Notes under the pieces: generated by a model
What the model saw: the letters and a program-made list of their open reading frames with translations, nothing else
What the model was told of the DNA's origin: nothing
The model's database searches: none
NCBI GenBank assembly: GCA_016787565.1
Contig: JAEUUG010000013.1
Coordinates: forward strand, 248,001 to 312,000
From: Cyclobacteriaceae bacterium
GTDB lineage: Bacteria > Bacteroidota > Bacteroidia > Cytophagales > Cyclobacteriaceae
Direction of reading: 5' to 3'
DNA length: 64,000 bases
Made by a program: the position numbers and the translations under genes
Part shown: positions 26,682-36,082 of the stretch, piece after piece
How positions within the stretch are numbered: position 1 is the first letter of the stretch
Layout of the letters: each line of letters starts with the position of its first letter

Positions 26682-29600
26682 TGTTGATACCGAAGATGTA
26701 TACTCTCATCCTCACGAAAAAACTCAGCAGACTGCGTCACCTTTACACCCTCCCGAATGGTAAGTATGGGATTTTCCGCAGTTGCCCGCGCCCAAAAAGC
26801 TTGCCCGGGTGCAATTCTTCCCTGATCGATGCCAGAGGGATCGCCATCACCATCCCAATAGCGAAAGAATCCTCCGTTACCATTGTCGCGTATAGCTATT
26901 ACGGGAGATATATTTGTCTTTATCCAACCATTGCTGATGATGTCCCAATCAATGGTGCAGGGATATGGATTTCCCACAAGGTTCCAACCTCGCAGGAGAA
27001 TATCTGCATCGGTAGTATACCTTACAGGAAGGTTAATTGATTGCTGATTAATCTCACCCCTCACATCAATAATCGTGGGCTTCTCGCAATCGCGGATAAA
27101 TGCGGCATATCCTCTACCTGGCGTAAGCGGACTTTCAGAGGAATATTTATCCTGTTGGGGATAAGACTCATAACGCAAGGCCTCTTCGCTGTAGTAAAAT
27201 AAATTAGGGCTACGGTTATTTATTCGCCTCCCACAAATCACCTCAACTGGACTAGGATCGTTGAACAAACCAGTTACCGGGAAGTCATCCATCCAATCCG
27301 CTACCGATGCGTTTTTTACAGGACTGCTGATATAGCGATAAATTCGACCTTCATTTTCCATGAAGCGTTCTATATTCACATCACCAGAAATAGTATTTCC
27401 ATTTTGTAAGCGATAAACCATTCCTGTGTTCGGGGGTATCGATACCTCATCCGATAAAGATCGAAGGGTTAGCCAACCATTTGACTTAAAATTAATATTA
27501 GAAGAGGGCGAATTGAATCGCAACAATCCAGTCAGGTTAAGCTTACTTAACAATTCTACTGAAGAGGAGTTTGATTTACTCATGATAATACCTCCCACCG
27601 TTGCTCCCTGAGAAGAGATAAATTGATCGCGACTCCCGCTAAATGTAAGTGTAATACCATCCGTGAATAATTGACCGCCAGAATCAACAATGAGGTCACC
27701 AAACAGAGTGGCATTTCGCCTCAATGTCAACGCTGATTCAGGTCGAACCTGAAGGTGAAAAAAGGCAGCATTGCTGGTACCCTGAATGGAAGTTGTATTA
27801 TAAAAAATAACTGTACCAGTACCATGCCCAAGGTTGCCCGTGTTATCCGACCATGTTGTTCCCTTAAAATGAATTGTATGATGTTGGATATAAAATCTTC
27901 CTCTATTCAGATCAAGCTGGTTTTGAACAACGATATTGCTGTTCAGCACAACTGTATCCGCGGACTGAGCCAGGTTAACGACAAGAGAATTCAAGGCTTC
28001 AGGAGAATCTAGCAACTCAAGACCTGTTTCAAATTTTGCAAAAGGGCCCTCAGCAATTGAATGACTTCTGTAGATTAGCTTATAGCGTGAACCTTCCTGC
28101 AGTATAGGTGACTTCAACAACAATCGGGCATCATTCCAGCGAGAAAGCGTAAGATCATTGGCGATCCTGATCTCACCCTGATTAATTATCGTTCCGCGAA
28201 TAAGGTTAAACTGGCTTATAATCTTGACATCATTTTGTATCGTGACAGAAGCATCTGATGCGGATCGATCGATTGTAAGTATTCCAATTCCTACTGAGTT
28301 GGGATGAATAGACAAATCAAGATTCCCTGACTTGTTGCCGGACAAAACCAACGAAGAGACTGACGAACCATCAAGTGCTCCTTCTTCATAGAATATCTCT
28401 CCACCTAATGTAAGGGTGTGGGGCCCTGTTATGAAGAGAAGACCTCGTTTGAGAAGAAGATCACCAGCTACTGTCGTATTGCCTGCGGTGGAGACTCCGA
28501 ATATATTATCAATTATTGTCGTTGTACCCACCGAAGTAGAAGCACCCGGATTACCAATAAATTGTGGTGCTGTTCCATCATAAATAACCTGACTGCCAGG
28601 ATGAAAAACCCTGTATGAAACAGCCGTACGCAAATTTCCTGCTGTTGTGTTATTTTGTATTGCTCCACCAGACGCTGTGGAGCCAACACGCAGTACACCT
28701 AAAAGAGAAAATTCATTGGCATTTCCATTACCAGTGCCGGTTGGTAAAACAGATGTTCCGAGATCAAGCGTATCATACTGATCAACATAGTAATTAATCC
28801 TTCCAGAAATTGTACCCGCGTCCCCCGAAACACCACGATAAAATGCATGGCGTCTGCCATTTTGAAAAATAAAGTATCCGGCTCCCAGATTGCTTTCTGT
28901 AATCGTACCCTTTGAAATTAGTACGTCTCTCCCCACAACCAGGCGACCAATACCATCTGTAGCAAAGCTCAAAGTACCCGTTGTGTTAATATGAAAATCT
29001 TGATCTACCTGAACAGTGAAATCAAGTGCTGGCTGGTTACTCAGTATAACATTCCCGGAACCTGAAATAATAAAGTTAGAGCCAACGATCAGCGGGCCAC
29101 CAGTTGTTATATCCGAAAGCATCAAGCTTGCCTGACCTGTTGAAAAAACTGAGAAACTTCCCTCAATAAGAACCAACAAGCCATGGAGATTAAACGGAAC
29201 CATTAGTGAAGAAGTATTCCATGCAAAATTGCCAAATGCCTGCGACCAGTTTCCCGTCATGGATGCCTCTGTTACAGTTGTGTATCCAACTATCTCAACA
29301 GTCGATGATACATCCCATGTAGCAAGCGGAATGCTTCCCTCACTGGTAGTATGCTGATGCCGGTAAACCGATCCATTGACGAAAAATAAACTTCCGGATG
29401 AACTGCTAATGACACTCTCCGGGGCACCAATCAGAATCCCTTCAACCCAGGTTGTGCCCTGTGAATCAAAATCAATTCCATTATCATGCGCGATGGTTAG
29501 CGCTCCCGAGGAAGCAATTGTAAGCATGCCACCAGATTGTACCACTACCCCATCAACTGTTCTGGCATCACGTACAGTAACATGAAAACCAGAGGCAATT

Positions 29601-29764
29601 GTAATGCGAAAAGAGTTGTTATATGAAGGCACAATGCCATTCGCCCAGATCAATGGATCATCCCAGAATCCAGACGCGATACACAATACCGATTGTGCCA
29701 TTGCGTTTGTGGTTGTGAATACCATAAAACACAACAGTAAGCGTAGGGTTAGTTTTTGTCGCAT
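26627..29764 (-). CDS. 5' portion of a frameshifted giant T9SS surface protein
   Basis: 1045 codons with a signal peptide (hydrophobic run ending TTNAMAQS) and then a G8-like opening (SGFWDDPLIWANGIVP) and many short beta-helix-type turns (SGGMLTIASSGALTI and similar). A conserved module follows near the C-terminus: GDVNIERFMENEGRIYRYISSPV, then GWNLVGNPYPCTIDW and GQAFWARATAENPILTIREG. The true frame is lost after EFFREDE: the ORF then runs through about 20 unrelated codons to a stop, while the next ORF resumes the homology. It overlaps that ORF by 55 bp. Its paralogues at 30.2-34.5 and 44.7-47.7 kb are intact. Likely a secreted adhesin or surface-layer protein; the ligand is unknown. Confidence 0.85.
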   Translation of the reverse strand: MRQKLTLRLLLCFMVFTTTNAMAQSVLCIASGFWDDPLIWANGIVPSYNNSFRITIASGFHVTVRDARTVDGVVVQSGGMLTIASSGALTIAHDNGIDFDSQGTTWVEGILIGAPESVISSSSGSLFFVNGSVYRHQHTTSEGSIPLATWDVSSTVEIVGYTTVTEASMTGNWSQAFGNFAWNTSSLMVPFNLHGLLVLIEGSFSVFSTGQASLMLSDITTGGPLIVGSNFIISGSGNVILSNQPALDFTVQVDQDFHINTTGTLSFATDGIGRLVVGRDVLISKGTITESNLGAGYFIFQNGRRHAFYRGVSGDAGTISGRINYYVDQYDTLDLGTSVLPTGTGNGNANEFSLLGVLRVGSTASGGAIQNNTTAGNLRTAVSYRVFHPGSQVIYDGTAPQFIGNPGASTSVGTTTIIDNIFGVSTAGNTTVAGDLLLKRGLLFITGPHTLTLGGEIFYEEGALDGSSVSSLVLSGNKSGNLDLSIHPNSVGIGILTIDRSASDASVTIQNDVKIISQFNLIRGTIINQGEIRIANDLTLSRWNDARLLLKSPILQEGSRYKLIYRSHSIAEGPFAKFETGLELLDSPEALNSLVVNLAQSADTVVLNSNIVVQNQLDLNRGRFYIQHHTIHFKGTTWSDNTGNLGHGTGTVIFYNTTSIQGTSNAAFFHLQVRPESALTLRRNATLFGDLIVDSGGQLFTDGITLTFSGSRDQFISSQGATVGGIIMSKSNSSSVELLSKLNLTGLLRFNSPSSNINFKSNGWLTLRSLSDEVSIPPNTGMVYRLQNGNTISGDVNIERFMENEGRIYRYISSPVKNASVADWMDDFPVTGLFNDPSPVEVICGRRINNRSPNLFYYSEEALRYESYPQQDKYSSESPLTPGRGYAAFIRDCEKPTIIDVRGEINQQSINLPVRYTTDADILLRGWNLVGNPYPCTIDWDIISNGWIKTNISPVIAIRDNGNGGFFRYWDGDGDPSGIDQGRIAPGQAFWARATAENPILTIREGVKVTQSAEFFREDESIHLRYQQWLSVSNTTVLLIAHLLK
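26681..26720 (-). other. Frameshift junction in T9SS gene
   Basis: The upstream frame matches the paralogue as far as EFFR. The downstream frame is open only from about 26716, because TGA stops lie just before that in this frame. A one-base loss, or equivalent, in this roughly 30-bp interval restores a single reading frame. No A6G-type slippery heptamer is present here; the nearest homopolymer (TTTTTT on the coding strand) lies before the interval. Confidence 0.75.
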
Positions 29765-29973
29765 AATGCATCTCCATTATTGATAACACACAAAGAGATT
29801 CAGATTTCGTAAAGGAACATGCCCCTACACAACTACAGCTCAAGCCAATACAAAGGGAAACAACAAGACCAACTCCTCAACTTTTTACAACGATAGTTGG
29901 CAGAAAGGTACTGCTCAACTACATTCATCCACAATTATTACAACATGTTCAACTAACTAAAAGTAGTAAAACT

Positions 29974-30183
29974 TTATTTTCTTGTCAACTTTCTTAAATC
30001 AGTAATTCTTTTCACTCCTAAAGCAACACCAGCGGCAATAAGCCATTCAATGCCAGTAATGGGGACTGGCGGGTCAATTTCTCCTGTAGGATTTTGTGGT
30101 TGAGCGCTTGCAAACGTGATAGCAAGCAAAACGAAACTAACCATTACACAACATTTACGCACCAGCGATTTTCTCATCTGCAT
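29974..30183 (-). CDS. Short exported protein with PID-CTERM-like tripartite sorting signal
   Basis: A 69-residue product made of three parts: a signal peptide (residues 1 to about 27, ending ITFASAQPQ), a short proline/acid linker (NPTGEIDPPVP), and a C-terminus with motif PITGIEW, a hydrophobic helix LIAAGVALGV and a basic tail KRITDLRKLTRK. This motif, helix, basic-tail order is that of exosortase or PID-CTERM sorting signals. Almost nothing remains after removing the signals, as in other tiny PID-CTERM proteins of Bacteroidota. It lies between two giant T9SS genes, 5 bp downstream (in the transcript) of the 1444-codon gene. An XrtF exosortase gene is 28 kb away in the window. The link is inferred. 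Confidence 0.7.
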   Translation of the reverse strand: MQMRKSLVRKCCVMVSFVLLAITFASAQPQNPTGEIDPPVPITGIEWLIAAGVALGVKRITDLRKLTRK

Positions 30184-30188
30184 TCAAA

Positions 30189-33100
30189 TTATTTCTTCAA
30201 TACTTTTACAGAAGTAATCTTAGAGGTTTCAAAAATTCTTACCATATACAACCCTGCTGGAAGTTCGCTAAGGTACAAAATATTGGTTTTTATACCAGAT
30301 AAATTTTTGGAGTCATTTCGTGCCCTCACTTCCACACCTTTGTTATCGTAAAGCTTTACGGCATTGATGATTACGTTCGGGTCCAATGACTCTATCGTAA
30401 TATGGTCAGTTGCCGGATTTGGATAAACCCGTATCGCACCAGCCTGCCATTCATTAATCCCGGTGACAAGAAAATCAATTCCAGCTGTTGCTTCACAACC
30501 CTCCACCGTAACAACCACAGAATAATAGCCCGATACATCTGCTGTTAGCAAAGGATCTGTTGCTCCTTCTATTTTTTCCCGGTTCAGGTACCATTGATTT
30601 CCGACAGCATAGCTGGAGATTAAGTTTTGCCCTTCTATGGAGATAGTCGGTGTAGGAACATCATTAATGGTTATTGTTGGCTTTTGGTCAGAGATAACAG
30701 TTGAACAGGCATTCTTGGCCTTCACTTCAATTGCATTGAGGCCTGTTTTTAATTTGCTTGATATAACCGTGAATACTAGTGCATTTCCTGTACCTGTTTG
30801 CTCGGCAGCAAGTAAAGCCCCTTCACTATCAAAAATAGAATACTCGATTCCTTCCTCTGTTTGTGAAAGTGAAATTTCAACTGACGCCACGTCCTTGCAC
30901 ATAGCAGCTGGTGCCTCTATTTCTATAGCTTCAAAAGAAGGACGTTTTGATTGAATGGAAAGACTGAAACGATCGAAGGCAGCGGTCAACGGATCAGCGG
31001 TGACTGAAAAACTATAACCATTGGTATTACTTATTACAACCTCTTCATTCGTGAAATAGTCTAGCAAAACAAAATCGTATTCACCAAAGAATCCGCGATC
31101 ATCAAACTGAATAGAATAATTGCCAGCCACTAAATCTTTTATCCCCAGTTTGACTTCCAGCCCACAGTCAAAGTTATTATATGCATTAATAGCCATTGGA
31201 ATATCGTCCGCTGATATCGTAGAGAAACTAAAGGTAGGATTACTGATTTTAGGAGCATCAAACTCATCAAGCGTGGGAAGTGCTCCTGATACAATTTTTA
31301 CATACGTTTTATCTTCTACCGATCCGTTTGAAAGGGACATTACAAAGGAGGGAATGGTTGGACCGGCCGTTCTGAAGAACTCCGGCACTACATTCGTTTT
31401 AGTGCTCTCATTTATACGTAAGATTGGATTTGCTGCAGTAGCCCTTACCCAAAAAGCCTGTCCGGATGCAATACGCCCTTGCGGAATATCTTCTACCACC
31501 CCGGCATCATAATAGCGCATAAAACCCGAACCATTATCCATCACACTAATCACTGAAGAAATTCGTGTTTTTGTCCAGCCCCCATTAATCCAGCTTACAG
31601 CACAGGGATATGGATTCCCGACCAAATTATACCCGTCCGCACCAATGGTACTCGATGTATACGTTACAGGCAGGTTAATCAAACCAAAATTGATGGGTCC
31701 GGTTACATCTACTATGGTCGGTAGCGCACACTGCCGGATGAAGGTAGCATACCCGAGACCTACCTGAATAGGGCTTGTGGCCGTTGACTGTCCTGGAAAA
31801 GGATATTGTATATAACCGTTATCAACCGTGCCGGGCACAGTTTCATTATAGAAAAAAAGACTTGGACTTGTGGGCGTAACCACAAATCCACAAAGGTTTT
31901 GCCGTGGACTTGGATCCAGAAAATTACCCGTAATCAGGAAATCATCCTTCCATTGCGCAACTGTTGCATTGGTTACAGGTGATGAGATATATCGATAAAT
32001 CCTACCCTCTCCGCTCATGTAACGTTGCACGGTTACATCACCCGTTACGGTATTACCACTCGCCAGGCGATAAATCATGGCGGTTCCACTTCCCGGATTA
32101 TCGGAGGTGGAGACCAACGTTAAATTTCCATTCGAATTAAAATTGACATTAGCTGATGGGGACGTGAACTGCAAAATTCCTATCAGATTAAGCGGACTTG
32201 TTAATGATACACCAGCACCTCCTGATTTTGATACTGTAATGTTGGAGAACACTGCTCCATTTACCGAAATGGTCTGTACATTTCCTCCACCCAATATAAC
32301 CGTGTTATTACCCATGATAAAGGTGCTGCCAGAGGCAAATGTCACATCGCCCTGAAGGCTTACGTTCCGGGTGAATTCCAACGTACGCGTTGCATTCAAC
32401 TGAATGCTGCCAAAGGCCGGTGTACTTGAGCCGCTAACCTGGGTTGTACCATTGAAAACAATCAAACCTCCTGCTGTTGGTGAGAAATTACCGCCATTGT
32501 CAATCCATGAAGCTCCTTGCATCGTGAGTGTCTGTGCATTTGCACTGAATAATCCACGAGTTAGCAGAACAGTACCATTGATGGTTAAGTTTTGGCTCAA
32601 CCTTAAGATATCTGCTGTTTGCGCTAGGTTAACCGTAACATTTCCAATATCCGTTGCATTGTTTGTAAACTCCAGACCAGTAGTAAAATCGGCAAATGGT
32701 CCACCCGCTACTGAAAACGTGCGGTAAACCAGATTGTAAGTTCCAGCAGTAATGATTGGCGAACTCCCTAACAAATTAGCTGGATTATATCGTGTTAAGG
32801 TAGCGCCATTTTCAAGGGCTAATCCTGAAGTGTTGTTCAGGTCACCCCGCAGAAGATTAAACTGGGAGGCAATCACAAGACTACTATTCAAATTCACTGA
32901 ACTACCTGCACTATTGATCGTTAAAATTTCAAGTGTGTTAGCGGATGGTTCAAACACCAGCGTTCCCCAAGATACCGGAGTAGTGGGTTGTATAATCAAT
33001 CTTGATTGCGTGGTTCCGGAGAAAGTTCCACCGGCACTCTGGAGCGTTCCGCCAGAAGTTAGTTGCCGGTTGAGCAGTTCAAAACTTCCAGAAGCAAGGG

Positions 33101-34523
33101 TTAGTATGCCATTGATTGTGGCGTTATTAGCAAGTCTGACGTTGAAAGGATTATTGTCAATCACGGTAGTAAGGTTGGCAGAAGAAGGGTGTGCGCTACC
33201 CAGAAACATGGTATTCTGACCACGAAAAATTACAGTTGACCCCGGATTGTAGGTACGGTTGGCCACAGGGGTGCGGATATTTCCTCGGGAATTATTTTGT
33301 ATTGCTCCTAATGTATCCAAAGAACCTAAAATTATTGTTCCACTTAGTGTAAACGCGCTTGGCGAAGATCCAACAAGAGCCGAAGTCCCAAGATTAACGG
33401 TTGATGTGGAAGGAATGGTATAATTAATAAATCCGGTGATGGTGCCTGTATTGACAAATAGTTGCTCGCCTAATCCAACAAAGTTAATATTCCCTTGCGT
33501 GGGGTTACTTCCAAGTTCATCCAATCGACCCGATATCAAATTAAAATTACTCCTGAGGTTGAGTGTACCAACACCGGTAGTTCCTGCATTGGCAAAGTGC
33601 AATCTGCCAGTCCCAGAATTCATATTAAAATTACCAAATAACTCCACTGTGCATGTGCCGGTAAGCGTTAAATTTGTACCGTTCGTATTGGTTGAACTGA
33701 AATTAAAGTCTCCAAAAATGTTCACGATTGTATTGAGGCCACTTGTTGAGAAGTTTACGCGCGAGGTACCAGAAATAGATACGTCACCCCCAATTGAAGA
33801 TGAGTTAGATCCAATGGTAATGGTTGGGTCCTGATCGGAACTGAGTTGTAAAATATTATTACCCGTACTCTGTACGGTGAAATCACCACGTATGGTACTC
33901 AGAAGTCCACTGAAATCAACAAGACCACGCTGACCCGGACAATTGTAGAGGAAGTTTCCGATTGTTTGATTCCAGGATGCATCGGCTGTAATCGTGATGT
34001 TGTTTGTAAAAGCATTTACCTGAATAGTGGAAAGAGGATCCCAGGTAGCAGCAGGCAGATCCCCGAAGGTAGTAGTATAGTTATGAAGGTATAGAGAACC
34101 GGATGTAAATGTTATTTTGGCTGGGTCAAACAAACTGCTGATAGTAGTGGCATTGCTGCGTAGTAAAGTACCATTTACAGTTAAGGACGCACCTGCGTCC
34201 GTGGCAATTAAATCGACACCCGCTCCATCAGCGAGGGTTAGTTGTCCACCCGAAGCAATCTGAAGTTGAGCTGTGAGCACAAGTTGATCAGCGACCACAG
34301 TGAATCCTGATGGAATAATAACGGGTGAATTAATGTTAATCGTCCCATTCACACTAGCAGGCGTAATAACAGACGGAACCCAGGAAGTTCCATTGAATTG
34401 CTCCCACGTACTTGAAGTATTCCAATCTCCGCCCCCAGCTACTGATCGGAAATCACCGGCAGTTTGGGCATGAATTGAACTGAAAAATGTTAAAGCCACC
34501 AACCAAGACAAGACAAATCTCAT
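30189..34523 (-). CDS. Giant T9SS-secreted surface protein, intact paralogue
   Basis: 1444 residues with a signal peptide (hydrophobic run ending SSIHAQT). A G8-like N-terminal domain (GGGDWNTSSTWEQFNG) leads into a long repetitive beta-helix-like region rich in N, S, T and G (about 100-830). Next is the module shared by all three paralogues (GDVTVQRYMSGEGRIYRYIS, GYNLVGNPYPCAVSWINGG, GQAFWVRATAANPILRI; about 840-1050), then Ig-like segments. It ends in a type A sorting domain: IRVYPNPATDHITIESLD, then LPAGLYMVRIFETSK and VKVLKK. It would cross the outer membrane by T9SS and be anchored on the cell surface. Many long antisense ORFs overlap it, as expected for this composition. Confidence 0.9.
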   Translation of the reverse strand: MRFVLSWLVALTFFSSIHAQTAGDFRSVAGGGDWNTSSTWEQFNGTSWVPSVITPASVNGTININSPVIIPSGFTVVADQLVLTAQLQIASGGQLTLADGAGVDLIATDAGASLTVNGTLLRSNATTISSLFDPAKITFTSGSLYLHNYTTTFGDLPAATWDPLSTIQVNAFTNNITITADASWNQTIGNFLYNCPGQRGLVDFSGLLSTIRGDFTVQSTGNNILQLSSDQDPTITIGSNSSSIGGDVSISGTSRVNFSTSGLNTIVNIFGDFNFSSTNTNGTNLTLTGTCTVELFGNFNMNSGTGRLHFANAGTTGVGTLNLRSNFNLISGRLDELGSNPTQGNINFVGLGEQLFVNTGTITGFINYTIPSTSTVNLGTSALVGSSPSAFTLSGTIILGSLDTLGAIQNNSRGNIRTPVANRTYNPGSTVIFRGQNTMFLGSAHPSSANLTTVIDNNPFNVRLANNATINGILTLASGSFELLNRQLTSGGTLQSAGGTFSGTTQSRLIIQPTTPVSWGTLVFEPSANTLEILTINSAGSSVNLNSSLVIASQFNLLRGDLNNTSGLALENGATLTRYNPANLLGSSPIITAGTYNLVYRTFSVAGGPFADFTTGLEFTNNATDIGNVTVNLAQTADILRLSQNLTINGTVLLTRGLFSANAQTLTMQGASWIDNGGNFSPTAGGLIVFNGTTQVSGSSTPAFGSIQLNATRTLEFTRNVSLQGDVTFASGSTFIMGNNTVILGGGNVQTISVNGAVFSNITVSKSGGAGVSLTSPLNLIGILQFTSPSANVNFNSNGNLTLVSTSDNPGSGTAMIYRLASGNTVTGDVTVQRYMSGEGRIYRYISSPVTNATVAQWKDDFLITGNFLDPSPRQNLCGFVVTPTSPSLFFYNETVPGTVDNGYIQYPFPGQSTATSPIQVGLGYATFIRQCALPTIVDVTGPINFGLINLPVTYTSSTIGADGYNLVGNPYPCAVSWINGGWTKTRISSVISVMDNGSGFMRYYDAGVVEDIPQGRIASGQAFWVRATAANPILRINESTKTNVVPEFFRTAGPTIPSFVMSLSNGSVEDKTYVKIVSGALPTLDEFDAPKISNPTFSFSTISADDIPMAINAYNNFDCGLEVKLGIKDLVAGNYSIQFDDRGFFGEYDFVLLDYFTNEEVVISNTNGYSFSVTADPLTAAFDRFSLSIQSKRPSFEAIEIEAPAAMCKDVASVEISLSQTEEGIEYSIFDSEGALLAAEQTGTGNALVFTVISSKLKTGLNAIEVKAKNACSTVISDQKPTITINDVPTPTISIEGQNLISSYAVGNQWYLNREKIEGATDPLLTADVSGYYSVVVTVEGCEATAGIDFLVTGINEWQAGAIRVYPNPATDHITIESLDPNVIINAVKLYDNKGVEVRARNDSKNLSGIKTNILYLSELPAGLYMVRIFETSKITSVKVLKK

Positions 34524-34602
34524 ATCTCTTAATTGTAATTGTAAATTCTTGTAAAAATAAGGAATAATACCGTAATACTGTCCCTTTATTAAGTCCCGGC
34601 TA

Positions 34603-35742
34603 CTATTGTAACCCCTTGTTTTTCATAACCTTTACCACCCGCAAAAGCTCTTCTTGCGAAAGGTTGCTGCCGGATGGCAGGCAAAGTCCATCTTTAAAAA
34701 GTTTTTCGGAAGTACCATTCACGTATGCGGGACAGTTCGCGAATACCGGTTGAAGGTGCATAGGCTTCCACAAAGGCCTGCTTTCAATGTTTTCAGCGTC
34801 TAATGCCAACCGAATCGATTCACGATCTAATCCACCACATTGTTCAGGGTTAATGAGCATGGTAGTCAGCCATCGATTAGAAAAAGAACCAGATGGCTCT
34901 GCTGGAAACGAAATTCCCGGATGATGTCCAAAAGCAGCTCGATAAAATTCGAAATTGTTTCTACGTTGAGTCACACGCTCACTTAGCACCATAAGTTGCC
35001 CTCGGCCAATGCCAGCAGAAATATTACTGAGTCGGTAATTGTAACCTATTTCGGTATGCTCATAATGTGGTGCAGGGTCACGCGCTTGAGTAGCCAAAAA
35101 TTTGGCTTTTGAAATCCATCCTTGGTTATTGGAAATCAATGCTCCACCACCTGAAGTAGTAATAATCTTATTCCCGTTGAAGGAATAAACACCCATGTCG
35201 CCAAACGTGCCCAGCATTTTTCCCTGGTAGGATGATCCTATTGCCTCAGCTGCATCTTCAATTACCGGAATTTCATGTTTACGGGCAACTGACATAATCT
35301 CATTCACCTTTGCTGGCATTCCGTATAAATGAACCAGTATGATGGCCTTTGGCTTTTTGCCGGTTTTCTCAATTCGGTGGGTTATAGCCTCTTCCAATAA
35401 AAGCGGATCCATGTTCCATGTCTGATCCTCCGCATCTACAAAAACCGGTGCTGCTCCAAGGTAGGCAATCGGGTTGCAGGAGCCTGAAAAGGTAAAGGAT
35501 GAGCAAATTACCTCATCATCGCGCTTAACATCCAGCAAGATCAGGGCTAAATGAATAGCAGCAGTTCCAGAGGAAAGCGCTGCACAATAACCCGTTTTCG
35601 CGTAAGCCGCTAATTCAACTTCAAAAGCATTAATGTGCGGTCCAACGGGTGAAATCCAATTGGTATCAAATGCTTCTTGAATAAATTTAATTTCATGCTC
35701 GCCCATGTGTGGCGATGACAACCAGATTTTTTTCTTTTCCAT
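34603..35742 (-). CDS. PLP-dependent sugar aminotransferase (DegT/DnrJ; PglE-like)
   Basis: A 379-residue DegT/DnrJ/EryC1/StrS aminotransferase. The N-terminus IWLSSPHMGEHEIKFIQEAFDTNWISPVGPHI is typical of the PglE/LegC group. The PLP lysine lies in GVYSFNGNKIITTSGGGALIS (about residue 185), preceded by IEDAAEAIGSSYQGK. It would transfer an amino group to C4 of UDP-4-keto-6-deoxy-GlcNAc, after the PglF-like dehydratase at 23.4-25.3 kb, and would be followed by a PglD-like acetyltransferase. The genes are not contiguous, separated by the T9SS genes. The exact sugar product is inferred, not shown. Confidence 0.88.
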   Translation of the reverse strand: MEKKKIWLSSPHMGEHEIKFIQEAFDTNWISPVGPHINAFEVELAAYAKTGYCAALSSGTAAIHLALILLDVKRDDEVICSSFTFSGSCNPIAYLGAAPVFVDAEDQTWNMDPLLLEEAITHRIEKTGKKPKAIILVHLYGMPAKVNEIMSVARKHEIPVIEDAAEAIGSSYQGKMLGTFGDMGVYSFNGNKIITTSGGGALISNNQGWISKAKFLATQARDPAPHYEHTEIGYNYRLSNISAGIGRGQLMVLSERVTQRRNNFEFYRAAFGHHPGISFPAEPSGSFSNRWLTTMLINPEQCGGLDRESIRLALDAENIESRPLWKPMHLQPVFANCPAYVNGTSEKLFKDGLCLPSGSNLSQEELLRVVKVMKNKGLQ

Positions 35743-36082
35743 CGATTAAAGCAGAGTTACACCGGCATCGAAACGCATTCCGACCCGGTTTCAAGAACAA
35801 TAATAAGGATAAAGATTATTGCCTGATGATTTTTGTGATCACAGTTTTACTTCCTGTAGTTGTACGGATAAAATTTACTCCGGGTGATAGTTCCTAACAT
35901 CTGGGAAACAACCTAGTAAGCTCTGAGCCACTCTTCTATCTGACTGTATATCCGGTCGTTGATTTACACAAGACCAACACATCCAAATATTAACCGAAAG
36001 ACGTATACTTCCGACAATGAACTAAAATATGACCTTTATGCGTGCCTAACACTTCAACACTTACCTGGACAACTATTCGCTC
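35743..36082. other. Intergenic region containing a sorting-domain relic
   Basis: A 340-bp gap between the aminotransferase start and the end of the two-component operon. Apart from the relic at 35816-35893, no hairpin terminator or conserved promoter was recognised. The plus-strand ORF crossing this area is a shadow of the relic and the aminotransferase start. Confidence 0.5.
35816..35893 (-). pseudogene. Relic of a T9SS type A sorting domain
   Basis: Reading the minus strand, 25 codons run from 35893 to a TAA at 35816-35818. They include SPGVNFIRTTTGSKTV followed by the usual Ile/Lys-rich end and RQ-stop. This is the hallmark final strand pair of T9SS sorting domains (compare LPAGLYMVRIFETSK in the 1444-residue protein). 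An in-frame TAG lies directly upstream, so only the last part of a larger gene survives. Confidence 0.65.

Noticed and set aside
26681-26720. Programmed ribosomal frameshift site
   Set aside because: No slippery heptamer or obvious downstream pseudoknot is seen in the shift interval; a mutation or sequence error is simpler.
32077-33834. Several long plus-strand ORFs (92-155 codons) opposite the 1444-residue gene
   Set aside because: They are antisense shadows of a long low-complexity T9SS gene; their products are not protein-like and have no starts with context.
35709-35897. 62-codon plus-strand ORF
   Set aside because: It is the antisense of the sorting-domain relic and of the aminotransferase start.
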